A stretch of DNA of 64,000 bases from Nocardioides albus (GTDB taxonomy: Bacteria; Actinomycetota; Actinomycetes; Propionibacteriales; Nocardioidaceae): positions 62,001 through 126,000 of the forward strand of contig NZ_BMQT01000003.1 of NCBI RefSeq assembly GCF_014648255.1. Reading direction: 5' to 3'. The notes below the pieces were generated by a model. That model was not told the origin of the DNA and did no database searches. It saw only the letters and a program-made list of their open reading frames with translations. Every line of letters begins with the position of its first letter. Within the stretch, counting starts at the first letter, position 1. Below, in pieces: positions 1 to 15,287 of the stretch. The translations under genes were made by a program, and so were the position numbers.

Positions 1-2483
1 GGGTAGCCCTTCTCCGCGCGGAGGACGTGCATGGTCTCGGTGCCGTACGGGGTGATCGACCATTCCTGGCCGGCGGCGTGGATCTCCTCCCACACCCGCT
101 GACCGAACCAGGCCTCGACGTTGACCTCGAAGGCGAGCTCCCCGGAGAAGGAGATCCGGCACACCCGCGCCGGGATGCCCGAGGCGAGCGTGGTCTCGCG
201 GAAGGTCATGAACGGGAACGCGTCGTTGCTGACGTCCAGGTCCGGCGCGATCTTGGCGATCACGTCGCGCGACCTCGGCCCGACGACGGCGACGGTGGCC
301 CACTGCTCGGTGACCGAGGTGAAGCTGACCTCGAGGGCCGGCCACTCGGTCTGGTGCCACTCCTCGAGCCAGTCGAGGACCTTGGCGGCGCCGCCGGTGG
401 TCGTCGTCATGAAGTAGCGGCCCTCGTCGAGGCGGAGCGTGACACCGTCGTCGAAGATCATCCCGTCGGGCGTGCACATGACGCCGTAGCGGGCGGAACC
501 GGGCGCGAGCTTCTTGAAGCCGTTGGTGTAGATCCGGTTCAGAAACTCACCGGCGTCGCTCCCCCACACCTCGATCTTGCCCAGCGTGGTCGCGTCCATC
601 ATGCCGACCGACTCGCGGACCGCGGCACACTCGCGGAGCACGGCCTCGTCCAGCGACTCGCCGTTCTGCGGGTAGTACCACGGCCGCAGCCACTGTCCCA
701 CGATCTCCATCTCCGCCCCGTGCGCGACGTGCCAGGGGTGGATCGAGGTCAGCCGGGCCGGGTCGAACAGGTCGCCACGCTCGCGTCCGGCGAGCGCGAC
801 GAACGGGACCGGAGCGTACGGCGCACGGTACGTCGTCGTGCCGATCTCACCCGGGCTGCGACCGTCGTTGAGCGCGGCCGCGATGACCCCGATGGCGTTG
901 ACGCCGGAGGTCTTGCCCTGGTCGTTGGCGGTGCTGATGGACGTGTAGCGCTTGATGTGCTCGACGCTGCGCATGCCGGCGCCGGTGGCGCGTAGTACGT
1001 CGTGCACCGTCTGGTCCCGCTGGAGGTCGACGAAGTGGTCGACCAGGTCCTCGAGCGGTACGCCGTCCTCGGCCGCGAGCCACAGGCTGCGGGTCGTACC
1101 GCTGCCCGTCACTGCGGGCAAGGGCTCGATCGGCGCCTCCAGCTCACCGACGAAGCCGGCAGCAAGCAGAGCCGTCGAGGCCGCATACCGGCCCTCGGCG
1201 AGGCACGCGTCGAGGCTGTAGCTGCCGCGGGCCGATCCGATGATCTGCTGGCCGGGGACCTCCCCGTCGGGGACGAAGCCGGCCAGGTCCTCGTCCCAGC
1301 GGACCTTGCCCTGCCGCTGGCTGTGCAGGTGGACCACCGGGCTCCAGCCGCCGGCGACGGCGACCAGGTCACAGGCGATCTCCCGCCGACCGCCGACCGC
1401 GGTGCCGTCGGCGTCGATCGCCGACACGGTCGCGGCGGTGACCCGCGGGTCGCCGGCGGTGCCGAGGACGGCGGAGCCGAAGAGCACCTCGATGCCGGCC
1501 TCCTCGGCCCGTCGAGCGGCCTCGGACTGCTCGGCGCGGGCGTCGACGACGGCCGCGACGGTGACTCCGGCGGCCGTCAGGTCGGCGGCGACCTCGTAGG
1601 CGCTGTCGTTCGTGGTGGCGAGCAGTATCTCGGCTCCTGCCGCGACGCCGTACCTGTTCAGGTAGGTGCGGACGGCAGAGGCGAGCATGACGCCGGGGCG
1701 GTCGTTGTCGGCGAACACGAGCGGGCGCTCGTGAGCCCCGGTCGCGACGATGACCTGTTGTGCCCGGATGTGCCACAGGCGCTGCCGCGACAGGCCGGTG
1801 AGCGCTTCCTTGGCGGAGGCGTCGAGGGGGTCGAGCCGACTCTCGAGCGCGATCACGTAGTTGGCGTCGTAGCTGCCGAAGGCGTTGGTCCGAGTGAGGA
1901 CGGTGACCTCCGGGGAGGCCGCGAGCTCCTCGGCGACCTCGCGCAGCCAGGTGTCGCTGTCCACGCCGTCGATCTCTAGGCCGCGGGTCGAGAGGAGGGA
2001 CCCGCCGAGCTCGGGCTGGTCGTCGATGAGGATCACCCGGGCGCCGGACGCGCCGGCGGTGCGGGCCGCCGCCAGCCCGGTGGGGCCGGCGCCGATGACG
2101 AGCACGTCGGTGTGGACGTACGACTTGTCGTAGATCGCGGTGTCGTCGGCGGGGTCGAGCTCGCCGAGGCCGCTGAGGTAGTGGGCCTCGAGCCCGTCGA
2201 CGAGCTCGACGGTCGTGGCGGGAAGCATGGACTCGGTGACCGAGTCACCCGGACGCCTCAGCTTGACCAGCGCGTTGGGCTCCTCGACCCCCGCGGCGAT
2301 GACACCGCGCGGTCGCTGCCGGTACAGCGACGGCCCGCACTCGAGCACGCCGTTGGCGATCAGCGCCGACGCGAGGGTGTCACCGGCGTGACCGGCGTAC
2401 TCCTGCCCGTCGACATGGAAGGTGAGACGGGTGGATCGGTCGATCCGCCCGCCGGCCGCGAGGCGGTAAGACGTCGTGCTCAC
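1..2483 (-). CDS. soxA: Sarcosine oxidase alpha subunit, 3' end cut by window edge
   Basis: Large subunit of heterotetrameric sarcosine oxidase, which converts sarcosine plus THF to glycine plus 5,10-methylene-THF in the cytoplasm. The reading frame opens with GTG at 2483 and reads [21 protein letters not shown]. The first ~100 residues resemble the 2Fe-2S-ferredoxin-like Fer2_4 fold. A dinucleotide-binding [14 protein letters not shown] motif lies near residue 127, followed by a pyridine-nucleotide oxidoreductase region. A GCV_T/aminomethyltransferase-like part ([25 protein letters not shown]) starts about 600 residues in. About 827 codons are visible; the family is about 960 residues, so the C-terminus and the usual soxG lie beyond the window. 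The GTG overlaps the soxD stop (GTGA), so translational coupling is likely. Confidence 0.96.
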   Translation of the reverse strand, partial: MSTTSYRLAAGGRIDRSTRLTFHVDGQEYAGHAGDTLASALIANGVLECGPSLYRQRPRGVIAAGVEEPNALVKLRRPGDSVTESMLPATTVELVDGLEAHYLSGLGELDPADDTAIYDKSYVHTDVLVIGAGPTGLAAARTAGASGARVILIDDQPELGGSLLSTRGLEIDGVDSDTWLREVAEELAASPEVTVLTRTNAFGSYDANYVIALESRLDPLDASAKEALTGLSRQRLWHIRAQQVIVATGAHERPLVFADNDRPGVMLASAVRTYLNRYGVAAGAEILLATTNDSAYEVAADLTAAGVTVAAVVDARAEQSEAARRAEEAGIEVLFGSAVLGTAGDPRVTAATVSAIDADGTAVGGRREIACDLVAVAGGWSPVVHLHSQRQGKVRWDEDLAGFVPDGEVPGQQIIGSARGSYSLDACLAEGRYAASTALLAAGFVGELEAPIEPLPAVTGSGTTRSLWLAAEDGVPLEDLVDHFVDLQRDQTVHDVLRATGAGMRSVEHIKRYTSISTANDQGKTSGVNAIGVIAAALNDGRSPGEIGTTTYRAPYAPVPFVALAGRERGDLFDPARLTSIHPWHVAHGAEMEIVGQWLRPWYYPQNGESLDEAVLRECAAVRESVGMMDATTLGKIEVWGSDAGEFLNRIYTNGFKKLAPGSARYGVMCTPDGMIFDDGVTLRLDEGRYFMTTTTGGAAKVLDWLEEWHQTEWPALEVSFTSVTEQWATVAVVGPRSRDVIAKIAPDLDVSNDAFPFMTFRETTLASGIPARVCRISFSGELAFEVNVEAWFGQRVWEEIHAAGQEWSITPYGTETMHVLRAEKGY

Positions 2484-2770
2484 TGCGAGCCTCCATCCAG
2501 GGTGGGGCGCGGTTCGCCGGTCCGGTAGACGGCGGCGATGCGGTAGGTGACGGTGTCGCGAAGAACGTTGAACCACTTGCGGCAGCCAGAGCTGTGGACC
2601 CAGCGTTCGGCGAAGATGCCCTTGGTGTTCTCGCGGTAGAACAGATAGCGGCCCCACTCCTCGTCGGTGAGGGCGTTCGGGTCCTCCGGGTAGGGGACGT
2701 GGGCCTGGCCGCCGTAGTGGAACTCGGTCTCGTCGCGGGAGCCGCAGTCGGGGCAGCTGATGAGAATCAT
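2480..2770 (-). CDS. soxD: Sarcosine oxidase delta subunit
   Basis: Small zinc-binding subunit of heterotetrameric sarcosine oxidase, 96 residues, the usual family length. It has the family opening [17 protein letters not shown]. Cys6, Cys9, His59 and Cys63 sit at the positions of the known SoxD zinc ligands. The [13 protein letters not shown] and [17 protein letters not shown] segments are typical. It lies between soxB (12-nt gap) and soxA (4-nt overlap), the standard soxBDA order. Confidence 0.97.
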   Translation of the reverse strand: MILISCPDCGSRDETEFHYGGQAHVPYPEDPNALTDEEWGRYLFYRENTKGIFAERWVHSSGCRKWFNVLRDTVTYRIAAVYRTGEPRPTLDGGSQ

Positions 2771-2782
2771 CGTCGGCTCCTT

Positions 2783-4000
2783 TCAGTGGGCCACGGCGGC
2801 TGCGCCGTGCTCGTCGATGAGGGCACCGGTGCTGAATCGCTCCAGTGCGAACGGGGCGTTGTACTCGTGCGGCTCGTCGTGGGCGATCGTGTGCGCCATC
2901 GTCCAACCGGCACCGGGAGTGCCCTTGAAGCCGCCGGTGCCCCAGCCGCAGTTCACGTAGAGCTGGTCGATCGGCGTCTTGCTCACCACCGGAGAGGCGT
3001 CCGGGGTGACATCGACGATGCCGCCCCAGGTGCGCAGCAGGTGGGCGCGGGCGAAGATCGGGAACAGCTCGACGGCCGCTGCCATCTGCTCCTCGATCAC
3101 ATGGAACCCGCCACGCTGCCCGTAGCCGTTGTACGCATCGACGCCGGCGCCCATGACGAGCTCGCCCTTGTGGGCCTGGGAGACGTAGACGTGGACGTGG
3201 TTCGACATCACCACGGTCGGGTGGACCGGCTGATGGAGCTCGGAGACGAGCGCCTGCAGCGGGTGCGACTGGATCGGCAGGTCGAAGCCGGCCATCTCGG
3301 CCAGGACGCTGGAGTGTCCCGCCGCGCACAGCGCGACCTTCCCGGCCGCGATCGTGCCGCGGCTGGTCTGCACGCCGACCACCCGGTTGCCGTCCTTGAC
3401 GAAGCCGGTCACCTCGCAGTCCTGGATCAGGTCGACGCCGAGCTCGTCGGCCTTGCGGGCGAACGCCCAGGCGACGTGGTCGTGCTTGGCGATGCCCGCG
3501 CGCGGCTGGTAGGTCGCGCCCATGACCGGGTAGCGGATGTTGTCGCTGGTGTTGATGATCGGGCAGACCTCCTTCACCTGGTCCGCGTCGAGCCACTCGG
3601 CGTCGACCCCGTTGAGGCGGTTGGCCTCGCAGCGCCGCACCGAGTCGCGTACGTCCTGCAGCGTGTGGGCGAGGTTGAGCACGCCGCGCTGGCTGAACAA
3701 GAAGTCGTAGTCGAGCTCCTCGGGGAGCACCTCCCACTGCTTGAGGGAGTGCTCGTAGATCGCCGCGGACTCGTCCCAGAGGTAGTTCGACCGGATGATC
3801 GTCGTGTTCCGGGCCATGTTTCCGCCCGCGAGCCACCCACGCTCGAGGACGGCGACGTTGGTGATGCCGTGGTTCTTCGCCAGGTAGTAGGCCGTCGCCA
3901 GGCCGTGCCCGCCGCCGCCGATGATGATGACGTCGTAGGACGACTTGGGCTCCGGGTTGCGCCAGAGGAAGTCGGGGTGCTCGGGCAGCAGATCTGCCAT
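2783..4000 (-). CDS. soxB: Sarcosine oxidase beta subunit
   Basis: Catalytic FAD/FMN subunit of heterotetrameric sarcosine oxidase, 405 residues. It has the expected N-terminus [24 protein letters not shown] and an FAD-binding [17 protein letters not shown]ossmann motif near residue 26. [20 protein letters not shown] is the family flavin region. The C-terminal [16 protein letters not shown] is a DAO-family flavin loop. The ATG at 4000 shares one base with the glyA stop (TGATG). A GTG at 4003 is also in frame, but homologues begin MADLL. It probably takes the amine of sarcosine, produced by the dimethylglycine oxidase encoded just upstream. Confidence 0.96.
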   Translation of the reverse strand: MADLLPEHPDFLWRNPEPKSSYDVIIIGGGGHGLATAYYLAKNHGITNVAVLERGWLAGGNMARNTTIIRSNYLWDESAAIYEHSLKQWEVLPEELDYDFLFSQRGVLNLAHTLQDVRDSVRRCEANRLNGVDAEWLDADQVKEVCPIINTSDNIRYPVMGATYQPRAGIAKHDHVAWAFARKADELGVDLIQDCEVTGFVKDGNRVVGVQTSRGTIAAGKVALCAAGHSSVLAEMAGFDLPIQSHPLQALVSELHQPVHPTVVMSNHVHVYVSQAHKGELVMGAGVDAYNGYGQRGGFHVIEEQMAAAVELFPIFARAHLLRTWGGIVDVTPDASPVVSKTPIDQLYVNCGWGTGGFKGTPGAGWTMAHTIAHDEPHEYNAPFALERFSTGALIDEHGAAAVAH

Positions 4001-5295
4001 CACTCGGCTCCGTTCGACTCGGTCAGGTGGGGGTAGAGCGGGTACTTCTCCGCGAGGACCGTGACCCGGCTGCGCAGCTCATCGGCCGTCTCGTCGGTGA
4101 AGTCGTCCTTCAGCGCGGCCGCGATGATGTCGGCCACCTCGCTGAAGTCGGCGTCGCCGAACCCGCGGGTGGCCAGAGCCGGCGTGCCGATCCGCAGACC
4201 GGAGGAGACCATCGGCGGACGCGGGTCGAACGGGACCGCGTTTCGGTTGACCGTGATGCCGATCCGGTGGAGCCGGTCCTCCCCGTCCTGGCCGGTGAGC
4301 TCGGAGTCGCGCAGGTCGACAAGCACGAGATGTACGTCCGTGCCGCCGCTGACCACCGAGACGCCCGCGGCCGCGACGTCGTCGGCGAGCAGCCGCTCGG
4401 CGATGATGCGGGCGCCTCGCAGCGTACGCTCCTGGCGCTCGCGGAACTCGGGCTCCGCGGCGACCTTGAAGGCGACCGCCTTACCGGCGATGACATGCTC
4501 GAGCGGACCACCCTGCTGGCCGGGGAAGACCGAGGAGTTGATCTTCTTGGCGACGGCGGGGTCGTTGGTGAGGATGACGCCACCGCGCGGGCCACCCAGG
4601 GTCTTGTGAGTCGTCGAGGTGACGACGTCGGCGAAGGGCACCGGGTTCGGGTGGAGGCCGGTCGCGACCAGGCCCGCGAAGTGCGCCATGTCGACCATGA
4701 GCCGAGCGCCGACCAGGTCCGCGATCCGGCGGAACTCCGCGAAGTCCAGCTGACGGGGATAGGCGGACCAGCCCGCGACGATCAGCTTGGGCCGGTGCTC
4801 GAGGGCGAGACGCTCGACCTCGGCCATGTCGATCAGGAAGTCCTCACGGCTGACCTCGTACGGAACGACCTGGTAGAGGCGGCCGGAGAAGTTGATCTTC
4901 ATGCCGTGGGTGAGGTGGCCGCCGTGGGCCAGCGAGAGGCCGAGGATGGTGTCGCCCGGCTCGAGGAGCGCGAACATCGCGGCGGCGTTGGCCTGGGCGC
5001 CCGAGTGCGGCTGCACGTTGGCGTACTCGGCGGAGAAGAGCGCCTTGAGCCGGTCGATCGCGAGCTGCTCGATGACGTCGACGTGCTCGCAGCCGCCGTA
5101 GTAGCGACGGCCGGGGTAGCCCTCGGCGTACTTGTTGGTGAGGACCGAGCCCTGCGCCTCCATGACGGCGGCGGGGGCGAAGTTCTCCGAGGCGATCATC
5201 TCCAGCGTCGTCTGCTGGCGGCTCAGCTCGGCGTCGATCTGCTCGCTGACCTCGGGATCGAGGTCTGCGAGCGAGGCAGTCAGGACGTCAACCAC
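4000..5295 (-). CDS. glyA: Serine hydroxymethyltransferase
   Basis: PLP enzyme interconverting glycine plus 5,10-methylene-THF and serine plus THF. Motifs seen: [38 protein letters not shown], the [11 protein letters not shown] segment, and the PLP lysine in [15 protein letters not shown] chose the GTG at 5295 because GGGAG lies seven bases upstream. An in-frame ATG at 5325 would add ten residues but falls in the promoter palindrome region and lacks a ribosome site. In this operon it would remove both products of sarcosine oxidase (glycine and methylene-THF) as serine. It may be a second, catabolic copy beside a housekeeping glyA elsewhere, which cannot be tested here. Confidence 0.95.
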   Translation of the reverse strand: MVDVLTASLADLDPEVSEQIDAELSRQQTTLEMIASENFAPAAVMEAQGSVLTNKYAEGYPGRRYYGGCEHVDVIEQLAIDRLKALFSAEYANVQPHSGAQANAAAMFALLEPGDTILGLSLAHGGHLTHGMKINFSGRLYQVVPYEVSREDFLIDMAEVERLALEHRPKLIVAGWSAYPRQLDFAEFRRIADLVGARLMVDMAHFAGLVATGLHPNPVPFADVVTSTTHKTLGGPRGGVILTNDPAVAKKINSSVFPGQQGGPLEHVIAGKAVAFKVAAEPEFRERQERTLRGARIIAERLLADDVAAAGVSVVSGGTDVHLVLVDLRDSELTGQDGEDRLHRIGITVNRNAVPFDPRPPMVSSGLRIGTPALATRGFGDADFSEVADIIAAALKDDFTDETADELRSRVTVLAEKYPLYPHLTESNGAE

Positions 5296-5325
5296 GGGTG
5301 AGCTCCCAAGTTCTTGAAGTACCAT

Positions 5326-5335
5326 TGATATATCA
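5326..5335. promoter_or_regulatory. AT-rich palindrome upstream of glyA-soxBDA (GntR-like operator candidate)
   Basis: TGATATATCA is a perfect 10-bp palindrome in very GC-rich surroundings. It lies 31 bases upstream of the preferred glyA start, in the only gap of the one-carbon cluster large enough for a promoter (5326-5387). A one-mismatch copy followed by the same CAG lies upstream of purU (8868-8877). Short AT-rich palindromes of this kind are typical of GntR-family (FCD) regulators. The identity of the regulator is inference; none is encoded in the window. Confidence 0.45.
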
Positions 5336-5387
5336 GTTCTAGATCACAGTATGCTGCGTTGTCGAGAGACCTGTCAACGGCCGATGG

Positions 5388-8835
<3,448 letters not shown>

Positions 8836-8867
8836 GCTGGGCTCCTGGTGTCAATGAGATACACAAC

Positions 8868-8877
8868 TCATATATCA
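8868..8877. promoter_or_regulatory. Second copy of the AT-rich operator-like palindrome, upstream of purU
   Basis: TCATATATCA differs by one base from TGATATATCA at 5326-5335, and both are followed by G. It lies 33 bases upstream of the purU ATG. Just beside it is TGAG-N8-CTCA (8855-8870), a further dyad. Co-occurrence before both units of the dimethylglycine/sarcosine cluster suggests a shared regulator. Confidence 0.4.
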
Positions 8878-8889
8878 GAACGATCGTAG

Positions 8890-10401
<1,512 letters not shown>

Positions 10402-10409
10402 CCCGACCG

Positions 10410-10449
10410 GAGCTGCTGCACGGCCCCGATCCGGCTCGTGCAGCAGCTC
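10410..10449 (+). terminator. Hairpin terminator of gdhA
   Basis: A perfect 13-bp stem (GAGCTGCTGCACG at 10410-10422 with CGTGCAGCAGCTC at 10437-10449) and a 14-nt loop, followed by TTTC, starting nine bases after the gdhA stop codon. Confidence 0.75.
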
Positions 10450-10484
10450 TTTCGCGGCCGAAAGCGGGTCGGGGACAAATCAGA

Positions 10485-10533
10485 TCAGGGCCGTGTTCTC
10501 GACCTTCGGTGAAGGTTTGGAACACGGCCCTGA
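10485..10533 (-). terminator. Nested hairpin downstream of tRNA-Ala
   Basis: A perfect 14-bp outer stem (TCAGGGCCGTGTTC at 10485-10498 with its complement at 10520-10533). The loop itself contains a second dyad (ACCTTC/GAAGGT). On the minus strand it begins 14 bases past the tRNA 3' end, so it probably terminates the tRNA transcript. It could also act on read-through from gdhA. Confidence 0.6.
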
Positions 10534-10546
10534 CCTGCTACTTCGG

Positions 10547-10619
10547 TGGAGGTGAGGGGACTCGAACCCCTGACCCTCTGCATGCCATGCAGATGCGCTA
10601 CCAGCTGCGCCACACCCCC
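10547..10619 (-). tRNA. tRNA-Ala (anticodon GGC)
   Basis: A 73-nt cloverleaf can be drawn on the minus strand. The acceptor GGGGGTG pairs with CACCTCC (one G-U). The D-arm is GCGC/GCGC, the anticodon stem TCTGC/GCAGA with loop ATGGCAT (anticodon GGC), and the T-arm AGGGG-TTCGAGT-CCCCT. The discriminator is A. The CCA end is not encoded (CCG follows). Confidence 0.95.
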
Positions 10620-10681
10620 GTGGCGTTGTCCCGGTGATCAGCCCGGGCAACGAGAAGAACATTAGCGGACCCGTCTCGCGA

Positions 10682-11326
10682 TCACGAAATCGGGGCCCCC
10701 ATTCCGTACGAAGCGAGTCGCCATGGCGCTGATGGGATGAGTCCATGAGTGGATTCTCGGGCCACGAGCTCGATCCAGGCGCAGTTCGTCAGCGGGGCGA
10801 GGGTGGTGACGACGGACGGGTCCCAGCCGAGGAAGGCGGCCAGGCCCTGCCGGATGGCGCCGCCGTGAGCGACGACCACGACGGTCTCGCCGGGCGCGAC
10901 GGTCTCGGCGACCTCATGGAGCGCGGCACTGAAGCGCGCCGCCACGGTCGGCCAGGACTCGCCGCCGTGAGGTTCCCAGCTGGCCGGCATCTCACCGAAG
11001 CGCTCATAGATCTGGGCGCGGTTCATCCCCTCGGCCTGTCCGGCGCTGACCTCCCGCAGGCGAGGATCGTGGGCAACCTCTCGGCCGGTCTCCTCGGCGA
11101 CGTACGCAGCGGTCTGGCGTGCCCGCATCAGGTCGGAGGAGACGAGGCGGGTCACGGCGTACGTCGTCGCGAGCGCACGAGCGGCGGCCTTGGCCTGCTG
11201 GTGGCCGGTCTCGGCCAGCTCGATGTCGGTCTGGCCCTGATAGCGTCCGTCGGCGTTCCAGCCGGTGACGCCGTGGCGGAGCAGGATGAGACGACGGGGC
11301 TCCACCGGGACGGCAGGCTCGGCCAC
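10682..11326 (-). CDS. Histidine phosphatase family protein (glucosyl-3-phosphoglycerate phosphatase-like)
   Basis: 214 residues of the phosphoglycerate-mutase/histidine-phosphatase fold. The catalytic LILLRHGVTGWNADGRYQGQTD places Arg17-His18-Gly19, and VVVVAHGGAIRQGLA carries the second His. GTG start. It begins six bases after rsfS. In Mycobacterium tuberculosis the equivalent position after nadD-rsfS is held by GpgP (Rv2419c), a glucosyl-3-phosphoglycerate phosphatase. Synteny makes that the best guess, but phosphatase specificity cannot be read from motifs alone. Confidence 0.85.
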   Translation of the reverse strand: MAEPAVPVEPRRLILLRHGVTGWNADGRYQGQTDIELAETGHQQAKAAARALATTYAVTRLVSSDLMRARQTAAYVAEETGREVAHDPRLREVSAGQAEGMNRAQIYERFGEMPASWEPHGGESWPTVAARFSAALHEVAETVAPGETVVVVAHGGAIRQGLAAFLGWDPSVVTTLAPLTNCAWIELVARESTHGLIPSAPWRLASYGMGAPIS

Positions 11327-11332
11327 CGGCCC

Positions 11333-11707
11333 TCAGCCCTCAGAGACGATGTCGGCGGGCAGCGAGATGGCGGGACAGTCGCGCCAGAGCCGCTCGAGGG
11401 CGTAGAACTGGCGCTCCTCCTCGTGCTGGACGTGCACGACGATCTCGCCGTAGTCGAGCAGCACCCAGCGCCCCTCCTTGTGGCCCTCGCGCCGCAGCGG
11501 CTTGGAGCCGAGGTCGCGCAGCTTGAGCTCGACCTCGTCGACGATCGACTGCACCTGACGCTCGTTGGGGGCGGAGGCCAGCACGAAGGTGTCAGTGATC
11601 GCCAGCTGGTCGCTGACGTCGAAGGCGAGGATGTGACCGGCCTTCTTGTCCGAGGCCGCGCGGGCGGCCGTGATGGTGAGCTCGAGAGCGTGCTCGGTTG
11701 CAGTCAT
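11333..11707 (-). CDS. rsfS: Ribosome silencing factor RsfS
   Basis: 124-residue RsfS/Iojap-family protein, which binds ribosomal protein uL14 and blocks subunit joining in slow growth. Typical segments are KKAGHILAFDVSDQLAITDTFVLASAPNERQVQSIVDEVE, GRWVLLDYGEIVVHVQHEEERQFYALERLW. I chose MTATEHALELTI (ATG at 11707) because the longer frame runs over nadD. It starts one base after the nadD stop. Confidence 0.95.
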   Translation of the reverse strand: MTATEHALELTITAARAASDKKAGHILAFDVSDQLAITDTFVLASAPNERQVQSIVDEVELKLRDLGSKPLRREGHKEGRWVLLDYGEIVVHVQHEEERQFYALERLWRDCPAISLPADIVSEG

Positions 11708-11708
11708 T

Positions 11709-12353
11709 TCAGTCCTTGGGAGCGTAGAGAGCGTGTTTGCCGATGTACTGCACAACACCATCGGGGACGAGATACCAGACCGGCTCGCCACGATGACGCC
11801 GTTCGCGGCAGTCGGAGGAAGAGATCGCCAGAGCCGGGATCTCCAGCATGGTGATGCGGTCGGCGGGGATCTTCGAGATGACCTCGGGATCCATCGCATA
11901 GCCCGGGCGCGTGCAGCCCACGAACTGGGCTAGCTCGAAGAGCTCGTCGGTGTCGCGCCAGGTGAAGATCTCGGCGAGCGCGTCGGCCCCGGTGATGAAG
12001 TAGAGCTCGGCCTCGGGGAGCGCCTTGGCGAGATCGCGCAGCGTGTCGATGGTGTACGTCCGGCCCGCCCGGTCGATGTCGACCCGGCTCACCGTGAAGC
12101 GCGGGTTGGCGGCGGTCGCGATGACCGTCATCAGATAGCGGTGCTCGGCCGGCGAGACGTCCCGGTCGGCCTTCTGCCACGGGTCGCCGGTCGGCACGAA
12201 GACGACCTCGTCGAGGTCGAAGAACGACTGCACCTCGGAGGCCGCCACCAGGTGGCCGTGGTGGATGGGATCGAAGGTGCCGCCCATCACCCCGACACGA
12301 CGCTTGCCGGTCAGGCCCTCCAGGCCTGGCTCGGGCGCTCCCCCGCTGCCCAT
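11709..12353 (-). CDS. nadD: Nicotinate-nucleotide adenylyltransferase
   Basis: Adenylates nicotinate mononucleotide in NAD synthesis, 214 residues. The nucleotidyltransferase motif is [22 protein letters not shown] (HxGH), with the second motif [21 protein letters not shown] (the usual ISST/SxxR). [25 protein letters not shown] is the family's substrate loop. About 18 residues precede the core at the chosen ATG (12353); a shorter start is possible. It leads a nadD-rsfS-phosphatase operon. Confidence 0.94.
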   Translation of the reverse strand: MGSGGAPEPGLEGLTGKRRVGVMGGTFDPIHHGHLVAASEVQSFFDLDEVVFVPTGDPWQKADRDVSPAEHRYLMTVIATAANPRFTVSRVDIDRAGRTYTIDTLRDLAKALPEAELYFITGADALAEIFTWRDTDELFELAQFVGCTRPGYAMDPEVISKIPADRITMLEIPALAISSSDCRERRHRGEPVWYLVPDGVVQYIGKHALYAPKD

Positions 12354-12364
12354 CTGATCAGCGC

Positions 12365-12526
12365 TCAGGAGTGTTCACGGCCACCGGCGAACCAGACCAG
12401 CGCCATCAGCGCGAAGACCAGGATCGCCAGGGTCCCGCCACCGATGACCCACTCGATGCCAGAGGTGCCGTGCTCGGCCCCGTGCTCAGCGGAGGTGATG
12501 ATGCTCGACAGAACGGAGTTCGACAT
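12365..12526 (-). CDS. Small single-span membrane protein (53 aa)
   Basis: The frame reads [20 protein letters not shown], then a hydrophobic segment (about residues 26-47, [20 protein letters not shown]), ending AGGREHS. One membrane span with a short basic tail. It sits between proA and nadD in the same direction, with 11 bases to nadD, so it is probably in that operon. Codon choice is strongly G/C at third positions. I do not recognise a function. Confidence 0.65.
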   Translation of the reverse strand: MSNSVLSSIITSAEHGAEHGTSGIEWVIGGGTLAILVFALMALVWFAGGREHS

Positions 12527-12569
12527 GGCGCACAGATTACCTTGTGACAGCTCGGGTAGCCGCTTCGGA

Positions 12570-13820
12570 CTAGCGTAGGTGTCCTTCGCCGGTGACGACG
12601 TACTTCGTCGAGGTCATCTCGGGCAAGCCCATCGGGCCTCGCGCGTGCAGCTTCTGGGTCGAGATCCCGATCTCCGCGCCGAATCCGAACTCGCCGCCGT
12701 CGGTGAACCGCGTCGAGGCGTTGACCATGATCGCCGCGGAGTCGACGGCTGCCGTGAACCGCCGCGCCGCGCCCAGGTCTTCGGTGACGATCGCCTCGGT
12801 GTGACCGCTCGACCATCGTCGGATGTGCTGGACGGCAGCATCGAGAGACGGGACGACCGCGGCACTGATCTTCAGTGCCAGGAACTCGGCCGCGTAGTCC
12901 TCGTCGGTGACCGGCTCGACCATGTCGTAGGCCTGGAAGGCGTCGTCACCGTGGATCTCGACGCCACGCTCCTGGAGCGCGGGGATCACCGTGGGCAGGA
13001 ACTCCTGGGCGATGTCGGCGTGCACGAGCAGCGACTCGGCGGAGTTGCACACGCTGGTGCGCTGGGTCTTGGAGTTGATGACGATCGCGAGCGCCTTGTC
13101 GAGGTCGGCGGCCTTGTCGACATAGACGTGTACGTTGCCCACCCCGGTCTCGATGACCGGCACCGTGGACTCCTCGACGACGCTGCGGATCAGGCCGGCA
13201 CCACCGCGCGGGATGAGCACGTCGACCAGCCCGCGAGCACGCATCAGGGCCTTGACCGAGTCGTGACCCTCACCGGGCACGACCTGGATCACGTCGGCCG
13301 GGAGGCCGACGGAGACCACGGCGTCGCGAAGCACGGCGGCGATCGCCACGTTGCTGTCCACGATGTTGGAGGAACCCCGGAGCAGCGCCGCGTTGCCGGA
13401 CTTCAGGCAGATCCCGGCCGCGTCCACGGTGACGTTGGGACGGGCCTCGTAGATCATTCCAACCACGCCGAAGGGGACCCGCACCTGGCGCAGCTCCAGA
13501 CCGTTGGCGAGGGTGCTGCCGCGGACGACATCTCCCACCGGGTCCGGCAGAGCGGCCAGCTCGCGGAGCGCGGCGGCGATCCCGTCGAGGCGCTCCTGGG
13601 TCAGCGTGAGACGGTCGACGATGTTGGCCGGGCTGCCCGACGCCTCGGCACGGGCGACGTCGCTCGCGTTGGCCTCCAGCACCTCGTCGGACCGCGCGAG
13701 CAGCGCGTCGGCCATCGCGTGCAGCGCCGCGTCCTTCACGCTGCGCGGCGCGACCGCGAGCTCGTAGCTCGCCTCTCGTGCCTTCGCCGCCACCTCACGG
13801 ATCACTGCCTCTGCGCTCAT
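12570..13820 (-). CDS. proA: Gamma-glutamyl phosphate reductase
   Basis: Second enzyme of proline synthesis, reducing gamma-glutamyl phosphate with NADPH. 416 residues from [19 protein letters not shown]-like fold with [44 protein letters not shown], and catalytic Cys258 in [13 protein letters not shown]. The C-terminal [33 protein letters not shown] is diagnostic. The ATG at 13820 is favoured over the upstream in-frame start because homologues begin here. proB is not adjacent. Confidence 0.96.
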   Translation of the reverse strand: MSAEAVIREVAAKAREASYELAVAPRSVKDAALHAMADALLARSDEVLEANASDVARAEASGSPANIVDRLTLTQERLDGIAAALRELAALPDPVGDVVRGSTLANGLELRQVRVPFGVVGMIYEARPNVTVDAAGICLKSGNAALLRGSSNIVDSNVAIAAVLRDAVVSVGLPADVIQVVPGEGHDSVKALMRARGLVDVLIPRGGAGLIRSVVEESTVPVIETGVGNVHVYVDKAADLDKALAIVINSKTQRTSVCNSAESLLVHADIAQEFLPTVIPALQERGVEIHGDDAFQAYDMVEPVTDEDYAAEFLALKISAAVVPSLDAAVQHIRRWSSGHTEAIVTEDLGAARRFTAAVDSAAIMVNASTRFTDGGEFGFGAEIGISTQKLHARGPMGLPEMTSTKYVVTGEGHLR

Positions 13821-13890
13821 AGCCAGAAGCCTATGCCGTCCTGCGGAGGCAGGCATCGCGTTAATCGCCGTGCGGACGCGGACGACCGGG

Positions 13891-14319
13891 TCAGTCCCCG
13901 CCCAGCCCCAACAGAGCGCTCAGCCCCTCGAGGGGGCCGAGAGGTCGCTCGGAGGGTGCTGCCGTCGCCGTCGGCTCATCGCTCGCCGACGCGGACGCCG
14001 AGGGCCGCACCTTCCGAGGCGGCTTCGCCGGCTTCGACTCGCTGTCCTTGCCCGCAGGTCGGGCTCGTGGTGACGTCTCGAGCCGATCCTGCTTGCCGGC
14101 CGGACTCGCCGCGGTCGATGCGGTCGCCACGGGCTCGGTCTCGTTCATCGCCGGGTAGTCCACCGGCGGCTGGTAGGACTTCCTGACGAACGCGATCCCC
14201 GACATCGTGCCGGCGAAGAGTGCCGACAGCACCAGCGCCGAGATCCAGGGCGCCCAGCCGCGCCACCAACGTCCGGCGGGACCCCGGGCCCCGTCGACCT
14301 CACTCGCTCCCACAACCAT
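13891..14319 (-). CDS. Single-pass membrane protein with Pro/Ser/Ala-rich tail
   Basis: About 142 residues. A short cytoplasmic N-terminus ([21 protein letters not shown]) precedes one membrane helix ([23 protein letters not shown]). A low-complexity outer region rich in Ala, Ser, Pro, Lys follows ([30 protein letters not shown]). No domain is recognised. The start is uncertain: ATG at 14319 or the GTG two codons later, which has better spacing from GGGGGA. It lies between an APH-like kinase gene and proA, all on the minus strand. Confidence 0.6.
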   Translation of the reverse strand: MVVGASEVDGARGPAGRWWRGWAPWISALVLSALFAGTMSGIAFVRKSYQPPVDYPAMNETEPVATASTAASPAGKQDRLETSPRARPAGKDSESKPAKPPRKVRPSASASASDEPTATAAPSERPLGPLEGLSALLGLGGD

Positions 14320-14352
14320 TCCCCCAGGTAGCGCCGGCACCGTCCGACGCGC

Positions 14353-15264
14353 TCAGCATTCTAGTGGTGAACCGAGCCCTTCGGGGCGGTGGACATCACC
14401 GGATCGCGCGATCTCGAGCAGGAGATCGTGCGCCCGGGCGGCCACGGGATTGTCGGTACGCCGCGCACCGAGCTCCACCAGCGCGACCAGATCCGCGGAG
14501 CGCGCCAGATCCAGTGCCTCCGCCGTGCTGCCACCGCGCACCGAGACGTAGCCTTCCAGCACCCCCGAGACGTACGCCTCCCGCCGGTCGAACCGCAGCA
14601 GGTTGCCGAGATCGGCGAACGGGGAGCCGGCATGGGCGAACTCCCAGTCGAGGACCGCACGCACGCCCAGCGTCTCGGGGTCGAGGATCAGGTTCTTGGG
14701 GTTGAGATCGCTGTGCACCAGGCTGACCCTGGCGACGGTGTCGAGCAGGTCCTGCGCGTCCGCGGCCGCGTCGCGCAGACCCTCCAGATCGGTCGGTGAC
14801 CAGTCGAGGCGATCCGCGTACGCCTCGACCCAGTCGGTCAGGTCCAGCGCGTACGCCTCGACCCGCAGCTCCTTGTCGGCGAAGGTCCCTGCGGTCAGGA
14901 ACGGCATCCCGGCCAAGGTGGCCGCGATCTCCCCGAGGCCGCGCCCGAGCCGAGCCTGCTGGTCCTCGTCCAGGTCGGGAAGCAGCAGGTCGCCGCGTAC
15001 GCCTTCGACGAACTCGGTCACCAGCAGTGCGGGCGTGCCCATGGCGGGGTCGGCGCGGCGTACCTCCAGGACGTCCGGGACCGGGACGAGGCCCCGCACC
15101 AGACGGTGCAGGGCCTCGTGGATCTCCGCGGCCTGCGGGTGATGGCGCGGGTCGGCGAAGACCCGCACGACCGACCTCTCCCCACCGGCCTCTGCCAGGA
15201 ACGTCTCTCCCGACCAGCCGCCGTCGAGCGGCCGCAGGCCTCCATCGAGTTCACCGAAGCTCAC
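14353..15264 (-). CDS. Phosphotransferase of the aminoglycoside-phosphotransferase/choline-kinase fold
   Basis: 303 residues with GTG start. Brenner motif LVHSDLNPKNLILDPETLGVRAVLDWEFAHAGSPFADLGNLLRF supplies the catalytic Asp and the Mg-binding DWE. The N-lobe has GGWSGETFLAEAGGERSVVRVFA, a nucleotide-positioning loop with the VVR strand. The APH fold phosphorylates small alcohols or amino-glycans of many kinds. Nothing here indicates antibiotic resistance, and substrate is unknown. Confidence 0.85.
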   Translation of the reverse strand: MSFGELDGGLRPLDGGWSGETFLAEAGGERSVVRVFADPRHHPQAAEIHEALHRLVRGLVPVPDVLEVRRADPAMGTPALLVTEFVEGVRGDLLLPDLDEDQQARLGRGLGEIAATLAGMPFLTAGTFADKELRVEAYALDLTDWVEAYADRLDWSPTDLEGLRDAAADAQDLLDTVARVSLVHSDLNPKNLILDPETLGVRAVLDWEFAHAGSPFADLGNLLRFDRREAYVSGVLEGYVSVRGGSTAEALDLARSADLVALVELGARRTDNPVAARAHDLLLEIARSGDVHRPEGLGSPLEC

Positions 15265-15287
15265 TCGCCGAGGCTAGCGTCCCGACC

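Noticed and set aside
14353..15264. Aminoglycoside resistance
   Set aside because: The APH fold is shared by many kinases; chromosomal housekeeping surroundings and no mobile elements argue against a resistance gene.
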